DNA of 64,000 nt from the NCBI GenBank assembly GCA_021018995.1, contig CM037590.1, positions 39,124,287 through 39,188,286 on the forward strand. Direction: 5' to 3'. The DNA is from Chloranthus sessilifolius (Eukaryota > Streptophyta > Magnoliopsida > Chloranthales > Chloranthaceae). The notes beneath the pieces are model-generated. The model did not search any database. It had not been told where the DNA came from and saw nothing but the letters and a program-made list of their open reading frames with translations. Shown piece after piece: positions 42,358 through 53,491 of the stretch. Positions within the stretch are counted from its first letter, which is position 1. Each line of letters begins with the position of its first letter. A program made the translations under genes and the position numbers.

Positions 42358-45111
42358 ATGTCTGGTGTGAAAATTCCTCTTCTCTGTCACTTTGATGACC
42401 ATATTGTAAACGATGATGGTTTGTATCAAGGTGGCCGCCGGAGGGTTATTACAATTTCGACGGGTATATCTTATGAACTGTTCAGAAGGCGAATTTTTGC
42501 TGTCAGTTTTGCCAGAGCAGATGAAACAATTTCCATAAAGTTCTCTATGAAGATAGTAAACACCCCTGTGCTTGCCGACGTATTGGATTCAGATGATTTG
42601 GCCACCCTATTTTTGTTTTATAAATCCGAATCGGACATTATAAAGGTATTCATCATTAAAGAACCATCCTCCTTTCGATTCGAAGTTGAACATGTACCTC
42701 TAGGTGAGACTGATTTTGTGAGGAACCATTCCTTCCAACCATGTAAGCTTGAGGAGGAAGGACTTACATATGATACTATTCAGTTAGGTGATGACGACGA
42801 TTTTGCGACAAACATATCCGCCATAAAGACAACTATTGATCTAAATCATGCCCCTGTTGAATCATATGATGACCCAATACAAAATATGCATGGGGCACAT
42901 TGTAGTCAAGAGTTAGACTACACGTCTCTAAGAGTGGGGGATGAAGATGATTTTCATCATATCTTTCCCGGTGGATTCACAACTTGGATGACTCACGAAT
43001 TATGTTCTACTATGCCATCGATGGAGATTAATGAAGGAGCTCAACCCTATTTCCATACATAATCACCCCTTCGATGAAGGGACTAGTCAACCATGTCAGA
43101 ACCCGTTCGGTGAAGGGCTTAGTCAGCCATGTTATGACCCGTTCTGTGAAGGGCCTAGTCAACCACATCAGAACTCCTTCGGTGAAGAAGGATATAGTGA
43201 ACCACCTCAAAACACTGTTGGTGAAGAGAACGTCGAAGATTATGATGATGAACTGGATGGGTTTATAAAAGAGGATCCGAAATATTTTACGAGGGGCATT
43301 GATAATTCATTAGTAGATGGAGCTTACGAAGTTTCAGAGACATCAGACGAGTCTTTCGATCAAGAGGTGGAAACCGAATATCGGAATTGGACATTTGAAG
43401 TTGGAGAGATTTTCAAAGATAAACAAACATTTCAAAGAGCATTGAAAGAGCACGTGGTGGAGAAAATTTTCAAATTTGGCCTTTGAAAACCGCTAATTAT
43501 CGAGTGACAGCCGCATGCTACGAAACCGATTGTTCATGACGAATACATGCGTCTAAATTAAATGGGCTCGACACTTTCTAAATCAAGACGTTCAATAGTA
43601 CTCACACATGCGAAGCCGCTAAGATTGGATCGCACGGTCACTGTAATGCAACAATATCGTTCGTAGCCAATTATGTACAGGAGAAACTTATGGAAGAATT
43701 CGACTATACTCCGGCGTCGATAATATTTGATATTGCAAAAGCTTATAATATGCAAATCTCATATGCTAAGGCTTGGAGGGGGAAAGAACTTGCCCTTAAT
43801 AATATTAGAGGAAGTTGGGAACGATAATTTGTGGATCTACCAGCTTACGTGAAGGAGATGGAGAGGGTAGATCCTAATATACGAACATCCTTTCAACTAG
43901 CGCTTGACGATAAATTTCAAAGATTTTTTTAGAGTTTCGACCCCTGCATCGAAAGCTATCGTGGTACACTTCGTCACACATTGCTTGTAGATGGCACACA
44001 CATACGGGGACGTTACGAAGGGATCCTCCTTATTGCCTCGGGACAAGACGGTAATGGCCATATATTACCGTTAGCATTTGCCGTCGTCGAATTAGAAGAA
44101 AAGGATACGTGTATGTGGTTTCTTGAACGAGTAGGTGCGTTCGTGATCAGTGAATTTATCGAAGATTTTATTTTTATCACGGATAGATCGAAGGGTTTAA
44201 TTAAGGCGGTCAAACATATCTTTCCTAACGCACACCACAACTATTGCATGCGGCATATGACACAAAATTTGCAACACAAGTATCCCAAGAACAATGTGAA
44301 GGATTTATGGTGGTGCGCCGCGCGTGCATATTCAGTAGAGAAATTTGATTATTTTATTAACAAAATGAAGAAAGATCCTGCTGATCCTCGGGCCGTAGAG
44401 TATATTTTGAAAATAGACCCAAAGCATTAGGCACACGCACATATGAAAGGAAGGCAATATGATTCTCTGACTACGAATAATGCCGAAAGCTTAAACAACG
44501 TACTAAAGATAGCTCGAGAGAGACCAATTATCGACCTAATCAGAACTACTAGAGAGAAAGTCGCCGATCATTTTCAAAAGCGCAGAGAGATATCTAAGAA
44601 ATGGACCACCATACTATGTCTAAAAGCAGACGAGCATATGAAGAAGGTATTGCAATGGGTCGGTAGGAAGAGAGCTCAACCATACGGGCGTAATCAATTT
44701 CAAGTCAATTTCGAAAATTTTATTTATCACGTCGACTTAGAACACAAGACCTGTACTTGTCGCCGTTGGCTTATTCATGGCTTGCCTTGCTCTCATGTCA
44801 TTGCAGCTATCAATCGGAGAAGTTACGATTACCATAACTTCTGTGAAAAGTAATTTTTCACTGCTTGCTTTAGACAAATATACAACGAACAATGGCTTCC
44901 CACCCTCGATAAAAGCCAATGGGCATTCCAAGCTGAGCAACTGTCGAAAAATATGAAAGTGAGACTACCCTACAATTGTCGAAAGCAAGCAGGTCATCCG
45001 AGAAAGAGAAGGATAAGGTCTAAGGGTGAAGTTAGGGCCCTACAGTGTAGTAGGTGCAATGAGTATGGTCACAATCGTCGGAGTTGCACGGCAATTGGTC
45101 CCATGGGTTGA
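42358..45111 (+). pseudogene. MURA-type Mutator transposase, disabled
   Basis: The start at 42358 opens a frame (MSGVKIPLLCHFDDHIV) to 43062 that resembles the N-terminal region of plant MULE transposases. A second frame reaches 43486 with acidic and Asn/Gln-Pro repeats and the start of the MuDR DNA-binding region (FEVGEIFKDKQTFQRALKEH). The catalytic part is in one frame from about 43800 (LLVDGTHIRGRYEG, then GLIKAVKHIFPNAHH.YCMRH). A SWIM zinc finger is at 44753-44798 (CTCRRWLIHGLPCSH). A CCHC knuckle, CSRCNEYGHNRRSC, is near the end, where the stop falls at 45109. In-frame stops occur at 43825, 43930, 44428 and 44851. Frame changes occur near 43040 and 43490. Domain order is complete, so the gene decayed in place. 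Confidence 0.92.
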
Positions 45112-45299
45112 TACAGTACAAGAAGTTGGCTAAATTTCCCACTAGATGTAAATTCCCTAAAAAATGTAAAGAACTGTTGATAGATAGCCCTGGTGAGAAT
45201 TGGGTTTGACTTGTAACTTCATTGGGGTTGTATCCAACCTGATTTTCGAATTTTAGGCAAGCTTTGTAATCTTAAGAATTTTCAAACGTTTCATCACAG

Positions 45300-45400
45300 G
45301 CAGTCAATATCGATTGCTTCTGCAATCGATATCGATTACTTCTACAATCAACATCGATTGCTTCTGAAATCGATATCGATTGATTATGCTATCGACTGCT
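45300..45400. repeat. CAATCG palindrome cluster between the two MULE genes
   Basis: Four or more CAATCGATATCGATTG units linked by CTTCT. It sits between the convergent 3' ends of the transposase and protease genes. Confidence 0.85.
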
Positions 45401-45974
45401 TGAGCACACTTTAATAAAGCCTGCGACAAGCCCATAACCCGCCTAATGTTAAGCAGCCCATATAAAAAGTTTACATACTTGATATTATAAATTTAAAAAA
45501 AACATGATTGTTTTACAATTAAAATTTATAATTTTCGTTTACAAATAATCCTTGAAGTTAATACAATTTTAACTTTTAAAATAAATTAGGATGCTACTGC
45601 ATCAGTAGTAGGTTCTTCATCCATTGCTTTCTCGACTTCTCCATCAGCAGTAAATTTAGCGAGGGCTTGACCAATTTCTGCCCTGATCTGACTCATATTT
45701 CCTTGGCTGAAGTCGAATTTCTTCCTCAACATGAAGTACTCTATGTACTTCAAAACAAATACCCCACAGTCCCAACCATTACTCTGTCGGGACACGGATT
45801 TGACCTTGCAATCAGAACTTGACCACGGATAGGTCACAGCTTCCAATGCAGTGGAGTCTCCGTGTACATGTAAAATCGCAGGAAGATATTTGGTCTGTTT
45901 TGAAAAGTGCAATGTCAGATAATGTTAAGATAAGCTACTTAAGCAGAAAAAATATCTAGAGATATGTGTGATCG

Positions 45975-46135
45975 AATGCCCAAACGATCGACAACGATGG
46001 CATAATCAATCGTTAATGATTGTATAATCAATCGATAGCGATTGTATACTCAATCGATAGCGATTGTATACTCAATCGTTAGCGATTGTATACTTAATCG
46101 TTAGCGATTGTATAATCAATCGTTAGCGATTGTTT
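45975..46135. repeat. CAATCGTTAGCGATTG cluster in a protease-gene intron
   Basis: Six consecutive units with the linker TATAAT or TATACT. Entirely between predicted exons. Confidence 0.88.
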
Positions 46136-46706
46136 AGACAATTTTGAAGGTGTGGACTATTCTTATCAGGATGTTGATTTGTAGGGAATACTTGTCCTTC
46201 GAGGGCCTATCTAAAATTGGATCAACGATTATTACCAATCGTTCTAAAACCTTAACAATCGTAAGGGCCCAATGCAAAGGAGCGTGGCTATAGACTGAGA
46301 AAAATATTTGACATGAATAATATGATATATAAGAGGACACAATGGTGAAAATTATAAACAAAGTTTGCAGAGAGCGTAATGTATCGTGTTGCATTGGTGA
46401 GCCCACAGATTCCTCAACCTATTGAAGAAGAAGTTTTGGAGCATCTTCTTGCCTGGGTTGGTTTCTTCCTTAAGGGCAACCCACCGTTCAATTTGCATGG
46501 CCATTGATTTTTGGTTGAGTTTTTCAGTTTCAACAAAGAATCTGAAATCGTTATCACCAACCATAGCGATATATGACAAACCGGTGGGGCTCATTAGGAA
46601 GAATTTATCACCAATCTCAGGATGAGCAGCGTCATCCATGACTTCCAAAAGTCTTAGGTAGGCTCCCATGATCTGAAAGATAACAAATTTCAGTAAATGC
46701 AAAGTC

Positions 46707-47000
46707 AGTATCGACTGTTCAGACAATCGTTAATGATTGTGTAGATAATCGGTATCGACTGTGCAGACAATCGTTAATGATTGTCTAGATAATCGGTATC
46801 GACTGTTCAGACAATCGTTCGGTATCGACTGCTCAGACAATTGTTAACGATTGTCTAGATAATCGATATCGACTGTGCAGACAATCGTTAACGATTGTCT
46901 AGATAATCGGTATCGACTGTTCAGACAATCGTTTGGTATCGATTGTTCACACAATCATCATCGATTGTCTAAACAATCGAGTTAGACTGTCTGGGCAATC
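46707..47000. repeat. CAATCGTTAACGATTGTCT array in a protease-gene intron
   Basis: Alternating CAATCGTTAACGATTG and ATCGGTATCGACTG units, with a higher-order period of about 60-65 bp: the block from GTATCGACTG to GATAATCG recurs about four times. Confidence 0.9.
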
Positions 47001-47744
47001 GTTCCATTTTTTTAATCAGTAGTTACTTTTAGAAAACTTGAAAAGAAATTAACTTTGGAAATTGAATATGAGAGATTTGGTTACTTACAAGATTGTCCAA
47101 GTATGCCGTGCCTTCCAAACATTTGAACGTATGCATCCGGAGTGTATAATCACCCACGGAGCTTACGTAGATGCTGCATGAAACATAACGGCCAAGTTTT
47201 AATTTAAAACAAAAGTTACTACTAACTAAATTGTAACTATCATCGGAAAAAAAGATAAATTCATAATATATGTAACTTACTCGGCATCCTTTTCGGGAGC
47301 TGTCCAGATGGCATTCATGAACCTCTGCTCATCTGTCAGCTCAACCGTAGGAGGGGCCATCGTCTCGGTTGGTGGTTTTTTTATCGCCTGCTTTTTTCCT
47401 GTCCTAGGCTTTGAGGCAACTTGTTTGACTTTAATCCTAGGCCTCAGGCGAGCATCTATTGGTTGCTCGGATTGCTCATCACCAGCCGGACCACGCTTAT
47501 CATCATCATCGTGGGATTGGTTATCAGCTGCTGCCAACTCCTCTTGGGCGGGAGGAGCTGTGCCACATCTGCTGATCCCTGGTCAGCTGGACCAGCAGGT
47601 TCTGGTCCCATATCGACAGAGAGAGACACTTCCGATAGCAACTTCGAAACAGCACCATCCTGAATATCGAAAGACATAAAATTGATAAATAAGAAAAACA
47701 GAGAACAGAATGACCTCTAAAAATAATATAAATTGATTCCGAAT

Positions 47745-47990
47745 CTAAACCGATGGTAATTACTATCGATACCGATCGTATTTACATTCGGTACCGATCG
47801 CCGAACGATTGCATTTACAAGCGGTACCGATTTCACTTACGATCGGTATCGATTGTAAATGCAATCGGTATCGATTGTATATGCAATCGGTATCGATTTC
47901 ACTTACAAGCGGTACCGATTTCACTTACAATCGGTATCGATTGTACATGCAATCGGTATCGATTGTAAATACGATCGATAAACAATCAAA
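47745..47990. repeat. CAATCGGTATCGATTG cluster in a protease-gene intron
   Basis: At least ten AATCGGTATCGATT or GGTACCGAT units linked by TCACTTA or TATATG. Confined to the intron between 48031 and 47659. Confidence 0.9.
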
Positions 47991-48724
47991 TAAATAATCG
48001 AATTAAAATAGACTACACTGCCAATCATACCTTGGGTGTCATCTCCATTATCGTTTGAAGGAGTTCTATAATTTATCCTTGCTCTTTCCGGATCAACTTG
48101 TTGAAGTGATCCACCGTTTGCAATTGAACATCCCTTGAAGTGAGCCGTTCTTCAAAGGATTTGCATTATGTCCGGAGGAGCATATTCTCCTCTACCAGTC
48201 GCTTATTCCCTTCCACCAATTGGTTAACTAACTCTTCCAAATGGCTGACTTTTTTGTTGAGTTTCATGTTATCAAACTCCAAACCATCAATCCTCCTCAA
48301 CAACTCTTGAAAAGAGGAGGATGGTGTACTGTTGGTTGTCTTCGCAGCGACCCTTTTAGGCCGGTCTAATTGGCCTTGGACCTCATCTGACGAAGAGCCT
48401 TCGTCAGACGTTGTTTTGTCCTCAAATTCTTTCTCTTCAACTTCTTTGACCGGAATATTTCTTTTCTTCTTGGGCCGAAGATCAACTTCCACAGCTTTCT
48501 TGACCTCCTCAACCTCTTTCCTCTTCCTCCCAATTTTCCCAACAACAACCTTTAAAACCCGCTGATAATCCTTTATGAGGGGTATGTCTAACTCGAAGGT
48601 AACGGGTTCGAGGGGAGCGTTAATCTGTTACAAAAAAGGATAGATTGTAAAATAACATAGAAAAATTTACAGAAATTGAAAAGTGACTCTAAATTAAAGA
48701 CTGCTTAAAGAGTGGAAACTGATT

Positions 48725-48975
48725 CCATTTACAGCGTTCCCGATTGTGTAGGTAATTGATCCCGATTGTATAGGTAATCGATACCGATTATGTAGGTAGT
48801 CGATACCGATTATGTAGGTAGTCGATCCCGATTGAGTAGGTAGTTAATCTCGATTGTGTAGGCAGTCGCCATTGATTGTGTAGGCCGTCGATAACGATTG
48901 CTTAATCAATCGATCCGATTCCGTAGTCAGTCGTTTCCGACTATATAGGCAATCGATATCGATTAATTTGGTAAT
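48725..48975. repeat. CGATNCCGATTGTGTAGG cluster in a protease-gene intron
   Basis: About ten degenerate units (ATCGATACCGATTATGTAGGTAGT). Between exons 1 and 2 of the protease gene. Confidence 0.88.
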
Positions 48976-50056
48976 GTGAATCCTCCAGATTACTCTTTAA
49001 AGTTGTTACAAGTTTACTTTTACATATTTGAATTAGTTTAAATGACATCATACCTTGCTGTCGACCATCTTCGCAAGAGTGTAGCTTTTATTCCTCGTTT
49101 GGGGCTTCTCCGCCCACTTCAACAATCGGGGGAAAGGGTTTAGCATTGGTGTTCTTTGAGGTGAGACGTCAGACAATATCTCATAGGCCCACCATTGAAG
49201 TACACACATACAGCCATAAATATTATATGGCTTAAGGGTTTTATCGTTGTCGGCTGTCTTTCTATTTGCCACGCTCTTCTCTATATACTCTAGCAAGTCT
49301 TTGAAGACGTAGAGACCCCATGGGGTTTTTTTGAAAATTTCCACGTCATCGACGAGTTCAACGTGGGCTTCCGACAATTGAAGATGGGACCCGAGAAAAA
49401 TGAATGTACATAGAACAAAAAGAAGAGCCAACTTGACGAAGTCGTCATCACTTTGCGCTAGCCTCAATCCACTATCAATATGAGACCGCAGAATTTTCCA
49501 GGGCGGTAGTCCCCGAAAATATTTGTATCGAATGGTTTTCACTTCAGGTGCTTTAATGGAAGAGGAATACTCTTCGGGTTCAATAACTACAAGGCCCAGA
49601 ATTAAGGCAACGTCCATCTCCCTAAGAAAGACATCTCTTCTCCCGATTCGGAAGTGGTTCTTCTCAACCCAAAAACTTAACATGGCATCTACAACATCTC
49701 TAGTAAAACTAACACCCTTTGGCATTTGGAATATTCCCCCGAAAACTGATGCACTTAGCATCTCCTTCCACTGCGGGCTAGCGTCTTCGTAGATCTTCGA
49801 AATGCCAGTAGGAGAATATTTTCCAACAGCACGTTGTACAACCATTTTGCCGACTTCTGTATATGAACTGTAATAAAATTGAAAGAGAATGTTTATAATC
49901 AGGGTATAATCAGGCAAGATTAAAAAACTCGTTGATTCCCTAAACAATCGTCACCGATTGTTTAATCAATCGATGTCGATCGCGTTAACAATCGACAATC
50001 TATCCAATTGTCCAATTTCTTTTCCTTTTTTCTTCTTTTTCTTTTTCTTTTCTTCT

Positions 50057-50583
50057 TTCGCCAAAATTTTCATTACTTCATCGTTTTCGTCCCAAAGGAA
50101 CTGAAGAGGATCTGGTTCTGGTGGTGGTGGTGGGTCCTCCCTTACAAGATTGAACTTGATTTTGATATAGTAGGTTTAAGGTGTTTTATAGTGATGATTC
50201 ATTTGCTGCTGATGGTGGAAAATCATTTACTGATGATGGTTAGGGATAATAACTAAAGCGATGGCATATGCATACGAAAGCGATTGCATATACAATCGAT
50301 AGCGATTGTATATGCAATCGCTTTCGTATGCATATGCTATCGCTTTAGTTATTATCCCTAACCATCACCAGCAAATGATTTTCCACCATCAGCAGCAAAT
50401 GAATCATCACTATTATCCCTTCCAGTCCCCATATTTTCCAATGTCAAACGACGGCGATAAAACACCTTAAAACCTACTATAACAAAATCAAATTCAATCT
50501 TGTAAGGGAGGACCCACCACCACCACCATCATCTTCAGTTCCTTTGGGCCGAAAACGAAAATTTTGGCGAAATCGATATCGAT
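50057..50583. repeat. Long inverted repeat (hairpin) in the MULE
   Basis: The arms 50057-50298 and 50303-50583 are inverse copies around the 4-nt loop ATAG. The inner 55 bp of each arm match almost perfectly. Outer parts match with small gaps; the right arm has about 40 extra bases near 50415-50455. Arms run from CGCCAAAATTTTC to TACAATCG. It lies in the presumed leader or promoter side of the protease gene, 300 bp inside the right terminal repeat. Confidence 0.9.
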
Positions 50584-50635
50584 TGTATAGACAATCGATA
50601 TCGATTGAGTATACAATCGATAAGGATAAAATTTA
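50568..50635. repeat. CAATCGATATCGATTG units near the MULE right end
   Basis: Three units in a row, the outermost cluster of the MULE palindrome series. Confidence 0.8.
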
Positions 50636-50876
50636 CTACAAAATGTGGACCGACGAAAGAAGAAGAAAAAAATCAACAGAAATTAATTATTTACTAGCTA
50701 CTTACAAGTTTGGTAATTTGAAGATTGATGAACGGAATGCTAGCGACTCTCAACCACCTCTCTACCGATTTCGAACGAAAAAGTAAAAAAGTAAAAAGGT
50801 AAACAGTGAAGGGTTTGGTGAAGGCGGCTATTTATTACATTGGGGGTAAATCCGGTATTTCCTAAGGGCAGAAGAT

Positions 50877-50972
50877 GGCTCGGCGCGCAGCGGATCGATT
50901 TGGGTAAAGGTGAAACTATAGGGTCTCTGCAGTAAAAGGTACATCTGACAGGGTCGATCAGGTAAATTTCCC
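50877..50972 (-). repeat. MULE right terminal inverted repeat
   Basis: Inverse of 41541-41636. Followed by the second copy of ATGATTCAA. Confidence 0.93.
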
Positions 50973-51229
50973 ATGATTCAATGGCTGATACTAACAGATC
51001 AAATGATAAAGATCACGTTTAGTCCCAATTCTCGAGCTCGAAGATCTCAATCAAAAGGTTTAGATGATGTTCCATCATGGCATAGATCCCAAAAAGAAGA
51101 AAGTTTTTCTTTTAACTAAATGCCAGAGTACAAATCTCCTGTGCAAGTTTTAGCTTCATAGAGGATTCCGTCATGCATCATACACAAACACTCTTGATTT
51201 TGGTAGGGGGCGAGTGGCATAGGGTGGGG

Positions 51230-51455
51230 CAAGGATTAAAATTTCGGCCGAAATTTTGATTTCGGGCATGATAGAAATTAAAACCGAAATCCGATAATTT
51301 AGCTAAAATCCAAAAATTTGATTGAAATTGCAATGAAATTTTGATCCCCATACAAAGGTGACCGAAATTTCAGTCTAAAATTTCATTTCAGTGAGGACTA
51401 AAATTGATAATTTGAACCGAAATTTCGGTCATTTCGGCTAAAATTTTGATCCTTA
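51230..51455. mobile_element. hAT-type MITE with CCGAAATTTCGG palindromes, copy 4
   Basis: Starts CAAGGATTAAAATTTCGG and ends ATTTTGATCCTTA, with 8-bp duplications GGGTGGGG/GCGTGGGG. Internal palindromes are CCGAAATTTCGG rather than CGATACGTATCG, though the ends match the same family. Inserted just outside the MULE. Confidence 0.8.
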
Positions 51456-51539
51456 GCGTGGGGGCCAGTGGTATAGTGTCAGGCCATGGGTGAGAATTAT
51501 GTCTACAGTTTACCCAATAAGAAAATCGCAAATGCTTTA

Positions 51540-52260
51540 CCCAAGCTGATTGTGTATTCAACCTGACCTCACCCGACCTGAAAACATGACCTGACCGCTT
51601 GACTCGGTTAAAAAACCCTACACCATAGTTTTTAAATATAAAATATTGGGTTGGATCGAGTTGACCCAGCAAGTATCGGACCGACCCGACCCAAAACCAC
51701 GTTTTAGTTGACCCGACCTGGTCTGGTCAGATGTCTGATGCCGGACCCAGTAAAATATCGGATTGGTTCGGATCGTGTATCGGGTCTACCCAACCGATTG
51801 ATCTTGAGTTTATTTTGATGGAGATCTTTTCTGATCCAGATCTCTGATGGATCTTCAGACCATGAAACACCTATGATACTGTCACAGATCCCCAAAAATG
51901 GCTCTTGAAGCGAGCTAAAACATGATTTTTAAGGCCATTATTTGGGAATCTGTAACACATGAATCAAAAACTTACAGTCCGATAGGTGCTACTTGATATC
52001 AAGATCCATTTTGTGAAGCTATAGGTGAAACGTGATCTCGATCATTTTATTTGAAGCAATCAATGGTTTCAAGTGGGAGCGAATAGACGTACCGTTGCCG
52101 GATATGATTTTTGTGAGCGAGCTAATCAAGACATGGTTTTAGGGTTTGATTTTTTATTTCATGGCTCTTTGATGTGAGTTTTGTGAGCGAGCTAATCAAG
52201 ACATGGTTTAAGGGTTTGATTTTTTATTTCATGGCTCTTTGATGTGAGAGAGAGAAAAAG
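51540..52260. other. Intergenic stretch: GACCCGACC tract, fold-back fragment, short tandem copy
   Basis: GACCCGACC-type motifs fill 51540-51790. A decayed fold-back family copy follows at 51835-52090. At 52112-52238 a 64-bp unit (GTGAGCGAGCTAATCAAGAC ... CTCTTTGATGTGAG) is present twice. No gene. Confidence 0.6.
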
Positions 52261-53490
52261 CGAATCAGGTAGGAGATCGTCAACTCATGTTAGGGTTTTC
52301 ATTTTTATTCGTTTATCAAAGTTTTAGTGTTATCTTTATTTATTTAAAAATTATATTTTTTCTGTGAAAAGTTACATTTTTATTCACTAACTCAGGGTTT
52401 AAGTTCTTTGGATTTCTGTGTGCAATTTAATTTGTGGTAAATGTTTGGAATGTTTGTTTAATTTTTTTATTATAAAAATCATGTCTCTTTAATAAGGTAT
52501 TAAAGATATATATATTAATTTTTAAATTTTTTTTTTATAATCCAAACCATTATTGGACTAATTTTTGACAGGATTCCGTGGTGTAAAATATTATTTTCTC
52601 TCTTAACAACTCTTCCTCTTCTCTCTCTGCTATAAATTTTAAATCAGTAGTTACAATATCTGCCTTTCTCTTTTATAAAATTTAGAAATTATAAAGATAT
52701 GGAAATAATTAATCCAAATCTTGAGCATCGTGATCCTTAATTTGTTCTTGTTTTTTAGATTTTCTTAAAAATATTAAATTAGTATTCACATACCATCTCT
52801 TTCTCGATCCATATGCTTTTTTCCTTTTTCTTCCTCTCTTTCTTCTAGTTACATTCTATATTTGAGATCAATAGAAGTGCCCAGTTCGAATTTATTTTCT
52901 CAGTTGGTGTAATCTGATTAGAAGTTCGTTTAGCACAGGCCTAATCTAATTAGAAGTAGTTTTAATTCCGTTTGTATCTATTCTTTTGCCAAGTCTAATC
53001 AGATTAGAAGTTCTTTTAGCATGCCAAATTGATGAATTAAAATTTTTTAGGGGTATTTTATTACCTTTTGAAAATGAAGAGGGTATTTTCGGAACAAAAG
53101 TTCTAAATTGACAGATATTTTAAGTTTTATTTGAAGTTTTATTTTCGCTTTTAAGAGTAGTATAGATAGAAAGATTAATTTTTTCTGCAGCAGCCCCTTC
53201 CCAGTCCTCTTATAGACTGTTATAACATGTCGCTATTATACCGATATTTCTGGGTTGTCAGTCTTTAGCAGTAGGTTGCAAGTCATTTTTTAAGCCTTCA
53301 TGTACCAGCTTTAACCACAGAAAAATTCTTATCTTCCTGCCACCATGAAACCTTAGAGCTTCCTTCCAATTATCACATGATTTTGGACCACCTTAAGCCC
53401 CTGAAATTATTCCCCGTAACAGTAATTGTAAAATCATCTTTTTCTCTTCCTCGTTAATTTTTTATTCACATTACCATTCGATGCAAAAGG
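52261..53490. other. AT-rich stretch upstream of PRP31, nothing firm
   Basis: Shared short motifs such as TCTAATTAGAAGT (52915, 52955, 52995) suggest decayed repeats. I see no coding region. Confidence 0.4.
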
Positions 53491-53491
53491 G

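Larger units (their letters stand above)
45586..49866 (-). pseudogene. Ulp1/SENP-like protease gene of the MULE (peptidase C48), disabled
   Basis: Approximate exons in order: 49866-49054 (start Met at 49845; a domain of about 260 aa like those preceding Ulp1 domains in plant transposons, with LREMDVALILGL), 48624-48031, 47659-47281, 47173-47089, 46672-about 46420, about 46330-46185 and about 45905-45586. Exon 2 encodes basic and coiled-coil segments (FQELLRRIDGLEFDN). The protease triad is visible: His in APLHWALTIV, Asp in IIVDPILDRP and Cys in SNGWDCGVFVLKYIEY. YLDNL/IMGAYLRLLE matches the Ulp1 substrate-binding start. Stops at 48166 and 48073 and a frame change near 47560 disable it. Known members are deSUMOylating enzymes or their transposon-captured relatives; activity here is unlikely. 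Confidence 0.85.
41541..50972. mobile_element. Mutator-like element (MULE) carrying a Ulp1-type protease gene, 9.4 kb
   Basis: Terminal inverted repeats of 96 bp (41541-41636 and 50877-50972) start GGGAAATTTACCTGA and differ at three positions by eye. A perfect 9-bp duplication ATGATTCAA flanks the element (41532-41540, 50973-50981). Inside, the plus strand holds a MURA-type transposase broken by stops and frameshifts. The minus strand holds a multi-exon gene with a Ulp1/SENP (peptidase C48) domain, also broken. This layout matches known plant MULEs that carry Ulp1-like genes (the Kaonashi/CUMULE type). Non-coding parts are filled with CAATCG...CGATTG palindromes. Both genes look dead, so any movement would depend on a relative. 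Confidence 0.93.

Noticed and set aside
47308..47679. Plus-strand ORFs of 80-123 aa
   Set aside because: Antisense to an exon of the Ulp1-like gene.
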